NCBI GenBank assembly: GCA_963729445.1
Contig: CAVSNU010000005.1
Location: forward strand, 434,001 to 498,000
DNA length: 64,000 nt
From: JACCZH01 sp963729445
GTDB lineage: Bacteria; Chloroflexota; Chloroflexia; Thermomicrobiales; CFX8
Direction of reading: 5' to 3'
Below are positions 61,357-64,000 of this stretch, in pieces. Made by a program: the position numbers and the translations under genes. The number at the start of each line of letters is the position of its first letter. Within the stretch, counting starts at the first letter, position 1. The notes beneath the pieces were generated by a model. The model was not told the origin of the DNA and made no database searches. It saw nothing but the letters and a program-made list of their open reading frames with translations.

Positions 61357-61433
61357 CGTGAATCTGGCCGGGGAGGAGCTCGTCTCCTCCCGGATTCACG
61401 GGTGCCAAAACAGGGAGGGGACGAGCCCCTCCC
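61357..61433. terminator. Two adjacent stem-loops between convergent genes
   Basis: An imperfect long hairpin (61357-61400, ends CGTGAATC/GATTCACG) is followed by a perfect 8-bp GC hairpin (GGGAGGGG/CCCCTCCC, 61413-61433). They lie between the lipoprotein stop (61336) and the leftward M81 gene stop (61462), and probably end both transcripts. No long T-run is present. Confidence 0.6.
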
Positions 61434-61461
61434 CGACCGGCAAGAGCGCACGCCTCTCCTG

Positions 61462-62955
61462 TTACGGGTATTCCACGCCTTCATCCAGCGGCCAGATCGG
61501 CCGGCGGACCTGCTTGAAGGGGAAGCGGAACAGGTTGGGCGACGAGAGCCCCGGCGCGTCAACCTCGATAATCTCGGCTGCGATCGGCTCGAAGCCGGCC
61601 CGGAAATGGACGCTCGACTTCACGACCAGCCCCCGGCGCTGCTCGGGAGGGATGCCAACGGCGCGGAAGAGCTCGGGGTCCAGCACCTGCACCCGGTTCG
61701 CAGTCACGACAATCTCAACCTCGCCATTCGGGCCGGCTTCCAGGACAGCCGTCTTGCCCAGCCGGGTTTTGGCGCCCGTACCCATCGGACCGGTGTTGGT
61801 GAAGGTCACGTCGCCAACCGAGCGCACCCGTGCCTCGATCTCCAGCGTTGGGCCGTGCAGGTCGTCGACCTTGCCGCCAAGCTGGAACGTGCCGCGGTTC
61901 CCCGCCCCGATCTCCTCGGCGCGGTTCGCGCTCTCAGGGTCGGCGATGATCCCGAAGGCCACGTTGTCGATGCCCGAGCTCAGGAGTGCGTCCAGGATGA
62001 CCGTACCGTCACAGGACGCTCCGGCGCCGGGGTTATCGGCGACGTCGGCGAAGACGACCGGCCCTCGCTCGCTTGCCCGTAGCCGTTCGATGGCCTCGCC
62101 AAGCGGCGTCACACCAACCATGAACCGCTCGCGCGCGTCCCAGCAGGCCCTGGCGAGCCGGTCGGCAACGCTGTCGGCGATCGACTGGTCTCCATCGGCG
62201 GTCACCAGAACGGCCGTGCCGCTGTCCGGGATGTCGCTGTAGGTAAAGCCTCCGGCCAGCATGATGCAGAGCACGCCCGGCTCTTTCTCTAGCTCAAGCG
62301 AGAGCTGCATCAGGTCGTTCATCGGCGTCGGGCCCCAGGTGAACTGCGGTGGTAGCGGAGTGAGCATCGGTACCTGGCGCAGGGCGCGTACCGGCTTGAT
62401 TTCGCCCGCGATGAGCCGCTCCATCAGCTCGACCGCTTCCACGCCGCGCTCGTAGGGATCGATATGCGGGTAGGTCTCATAGCCGATCACGATATCGGCG
62501 TGCCGGGCGATGGCCGGCGTGAGGGTGGCGTGGAAATCGAGCACGGTAATGACCGGCACGTCCGGACCGACTACCGCGCGCACCCGGCGCAGCAGCTCGC
62601 CCTCGCCGTCGTCGTACTCTTCAGAGACCATCGCGCCGTGTAACGGCAGCAACACGCCATCGACCGGCAGGGCGGCTTCGATGCCGCTGACGATATCGCC
62701 GGCGATCGACTCATAGGCCTCGGCGGTAACAACGCCCGAGGGGGTGGCCGAGGCGAAGATGGTCGGTGTCATCTTCCAGCCACGCTTCTCGGCGGCGTCC
62801 ACAATGCCGCCGAGCGAGGTGCTTACGCACCGGCTCTGCTCGATCACATCCCTGCCGCGCAGGAACGACCGCCGCTCGAAGAGCGGTATATCGGTGCGTA
62901 TCGGAGAGAACGTGTTCGTCTCATGCGAGACGCCGCCGATCACAACATGGGTCAT
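61462..62955 (-). CDS. M81 family metallopeptidase (MlrC-like)
   Basis: The 497-residue protein belongs to the M81/MlrC family, zinc enzymes first known for degrading linearised microcystin. It starts MTHVVIGGVSHETNTFSPIR, carries GVLLPLHGAMVSEEYDDGEG, VITVLDFHATLTPAIARHAD then IVIGYETYPHIDPYERG and VFADVADNPGAGASCDGT, the metal-site motifs of the two domains. Length is normal. ATG 62955 follows GGAGT; an ATG 18 bases upstream is less likely. Family members act on small peptides or amide bonds; the substrate here is unknown. Confidence 0.93.
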   Translation of the reverse strand: MTHVVIGGVSHETNTFSPIRTDIPLFERRSFLRGRDVIEQSRCVSTSLGGIVDAAEKRGWKMTPTIFASATPSGVVTAEAYESIAGDIVSGIEAALPVDGVLLPLHGAMVSEEYDDGEGELLRRVRAVVGPDVPVITVLDFHATLTPAIARHADIVIGYETYPHIDPYERGVEAVELMERLIAGEIKPVRALRQVPMLTPLPPQFTWGPTPMNDLMQLSLELEKEPGVLCIMLAGGFTYSDIPDSGTAVLVTADGDQSIADSVADRLARACWDARERFMVGVTPLGEAIERLRASERGPVVFADVADNPGAGASCDGTVILDALLSSGIDNVAFGIIADPESANRAEEIGAGNRGTFQLGGKVDDLHGPTLEIEARVRSVGDVTFTNTGPMGTGAKTRLGKTAVLEAGPNGEVEIVVTANRVQVLDPELFRAVGIPPEQRRGLVVKSSVHFRAGFEPIAAEIIEVDAPGLSSPNLFRFPFKQVRRPIWPLDEGVEYP

Positions 62956-63056
62956 TCGATACTCCGTTTCCATCGCGTCGTATAGACGGGTCGAGTATCG
63001 CCGGGATCTGGATTCCGGGCAAGAGACCCTACTGGTGCTCCGGAAGCCGGGTCTAT

Positions 63057-63093
63057 AAAAAAGAGGTGTCCCCGGTTGCCCAGGGACACCTCT
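63057..63093 (-). terminator. Strong Rho-independent terminator of secreted-protein gene
   Basis: AGAGGTGTCCC (63062-63072) pairs perfectly with GGGACACCTCT (63083-63093). On the reverse strand the stem is followed by a run of six T (A-run 63057-63062). It ends the leftward gene whose stop is at 63146. Confidence 0.9.
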
Positions 63094-63145
63094 GTCGGGT
63101 TGGCTGGCGACTTACGTCACCAGGCCGTGCTTACGACTACTGACC

Positions 63146-64000
63146 TTACGGTTCGAGGTCGTACAGCGTATCGACGTCGTTCACGCCGATCGTGATGGCA
63201 TCGACATTACCGACGAAGCCTGCCCAATCCACCCCGTAGCCGGCCGAGACACGGATGCCCGACTCAGCAATCGTGGGGGTCCCTGTTAGCTCGCCAGTGA
63301 CCTGAGCGAACGTACCTGGGGTCGCCTGCGTGTAGGTGCCGCTGTTGAGCGACCACCAGGAGCCGGTGAGCGCGTCCCAGGGCTGCCACGTACCTTGTGT
63401 CACGCTACCGGGTGCTGGCGTCTGCAGGTTCGGTGCGAAGAACAGGATGTCCTCGTAGCCAGCGACGCCATCAGTGTCGATGTACAGCGCCAGGTAGTTG
63501 GCGAAGAATCTGCCCTGGGCGTCCACCGCGGTGGAGGTCGAATCGACGTACGTCGAGTAGCTCAACGTAGTGATGTCGTCGACGAGCGTGCCGTCGTACT
63601 CGGAGAACTGCAGCTGGGCTTCCGACCAGCCGTCAGGTCCGATGGTGTACTCCAGGCTACCGACACCCTCAGGCGGCGTGCCAGGACCAGTTACGAAGGC
63701 CGCGCTCGCGGTATTGGTGCCACTGTTAGTGTTCTGAGTGGCGATGGCCGTACCGCCTGGATTCGCCGCCGTCACTTCCGTGACGGTGACGCCGTCAACC
63801 TCGTTGACGAGTGGGGTAACGGCGTCGGCCACGACAGGGAACACTTCGCAGTCGGGACCGGCGAGGTTCACTTCGAACGTTGCGCCGTCGGAAGTTACCG
63901 CGTCGCCGTTCGCATCCGAGATGCACAGGACGTAGTTGCCCGGCGCCACGGTCGCGCCAACGCTGCCGTCAGCGCCGGTCACGCCCTCGAAGACGATCTC
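63146..64000 (-). CDS. Secreted or surface beta-sandwich protein, 5' end outside window
   Basis: The reverse strand is open from the window edge to 63146, giving about 285 residues of a Thr/Gly/Val-rich protein. The start lies beyond 64000. It has a Cna_B/prealbumin-like unit near the beginning (GNYVLCISDANGDAVTSDGA) and a linker VTEVTAANPGGTAIATQNTN. A jelly-roll-type domain follows (LEYTIGPDGWSEAQLQFSEY; YIDTDGVAGYEDILFFAPNL; SWWSLNSGTYTQATPGTFAQ), ending in a calcium-binding-like NDVDTLYDLEP. Composition is that of an exported surface protein. Function is unknown. Confidence 0.8.
   Translation of the reverse strand, partial: EIVFEGVTGADGSVGATVAPGNYVLCISDANGDAVTSDGATFEVNLAGPDCEVFPVVADAVTPLVNEVDGVTVTEVTAANPGGTAIATQNTNSGTNTASAAFVTGPGTPPEGVGSLEYTIGPDGWSEAQLQFSEYDGTLVDDITTLSYSTYVDSTSTAVDAQGRFFANYLALYIDTDGVAGYEDILFFAPNLQTPAPGSVTQGTWQPWDALTGSWWSLNSGTYTQATPGTFAQVTGELTGTPTIAESGIRVSAGYGVDWAGFVGNVDAITIGVNDVDTLYDLEP

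Noticed and set aside
1..64000. tRNA, rRNA, CRISPR arrays and integrase or transposase genes
   Set aside because: Scanning both strands by eye found no tRNA TPsiC-like arm with a matching acceptor stem, no rRNA-like segment, no regularly spaced repeat array apart from the coding dyads at 8924-9093, and no transposase or integrase motif.

Overview
The window looks like chromosome of a GC-rich (roughly 60%) Chloroflexota bacterium, most likely a Thermomicrobia/Sphaerobacter-like lineage. This rests on gene content: F420-type LLM and PPOX enzymes, a bacterial topoisomerase IB, a MoeZ/Mec/CysM sulfur-transfer cluster, Tat-type ABC lipoproteins and many small Chloroflexota-type membrane proteins. 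No rRNA, tRNA or CRISPR array was seen.

Layout. 0-7.3 kb: a partial PRC-barrel gene, two tandem duplicated family-5 substrate-binding lipoproteins (no permease nearby) and two little-known genes. 8-13.2 kb: a large protein with an N-terminal winged-helix-like region and two C-terminal DnaA-domain-I-like segments. Its central coding part carries a regular array of dyad repeats, reminiscent of an origin inside an initiator gene. A Rossmann-only protein, an MFS exporter and a zinc-ribbon membrane protein follow. 13.5-28.4 kb: housekeeping and accessory genes, including a fused Fe-S/NrfD protein, a HigB/HigA-like pair, cytochrome c, RidA, TopIB, a cupin, F420-type enzymes, an MBL/TetR operon with a promoter-embedded operator, and BrkB. 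29-32.7 kb: a SIS isomerase, VapBC and a lower-GC Panacea/Fic pair. 32.9-36 kb: a sulfur-carrier cluster with a CysO-like domain fused to MoeZ (E1 plus rhodanese), a JAMM peptidase and a CysM-type synthase. 36.4-45.4 kb: a decayed or error-ridden stretch with a HAD phosphatase, a broken MalT-type regulator, and broken GNAT, ABC, DUF4386 and alcohol dehydrogenase genes. It ends in a redoxin whose first active-site position is an in-frame TGA followed by a SECIS-like hairpin. 45.4-64 kb: a phosphatase/decarboxylase pair, a metallophosphoesterase, a frameshifted BNR/VPS10 propeller protein, a sigma/anti-sigma pair, four small membrane proteins, transketolase, an M81 peptidase and a partial secreted protein.

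The strongest leads are the iteron-like array inside the initiator-like gene, the candidate selenoprotein, and the CysO-MoeZ fusion beside a JAMM protease. Many single-base frameshifts occur in otherwise well-conserved genes (MoeZ fusion, MalT regulator, ABC transporter, VPS10 protein). From sequence alone I cannot tell assembly error from recent gene decay.
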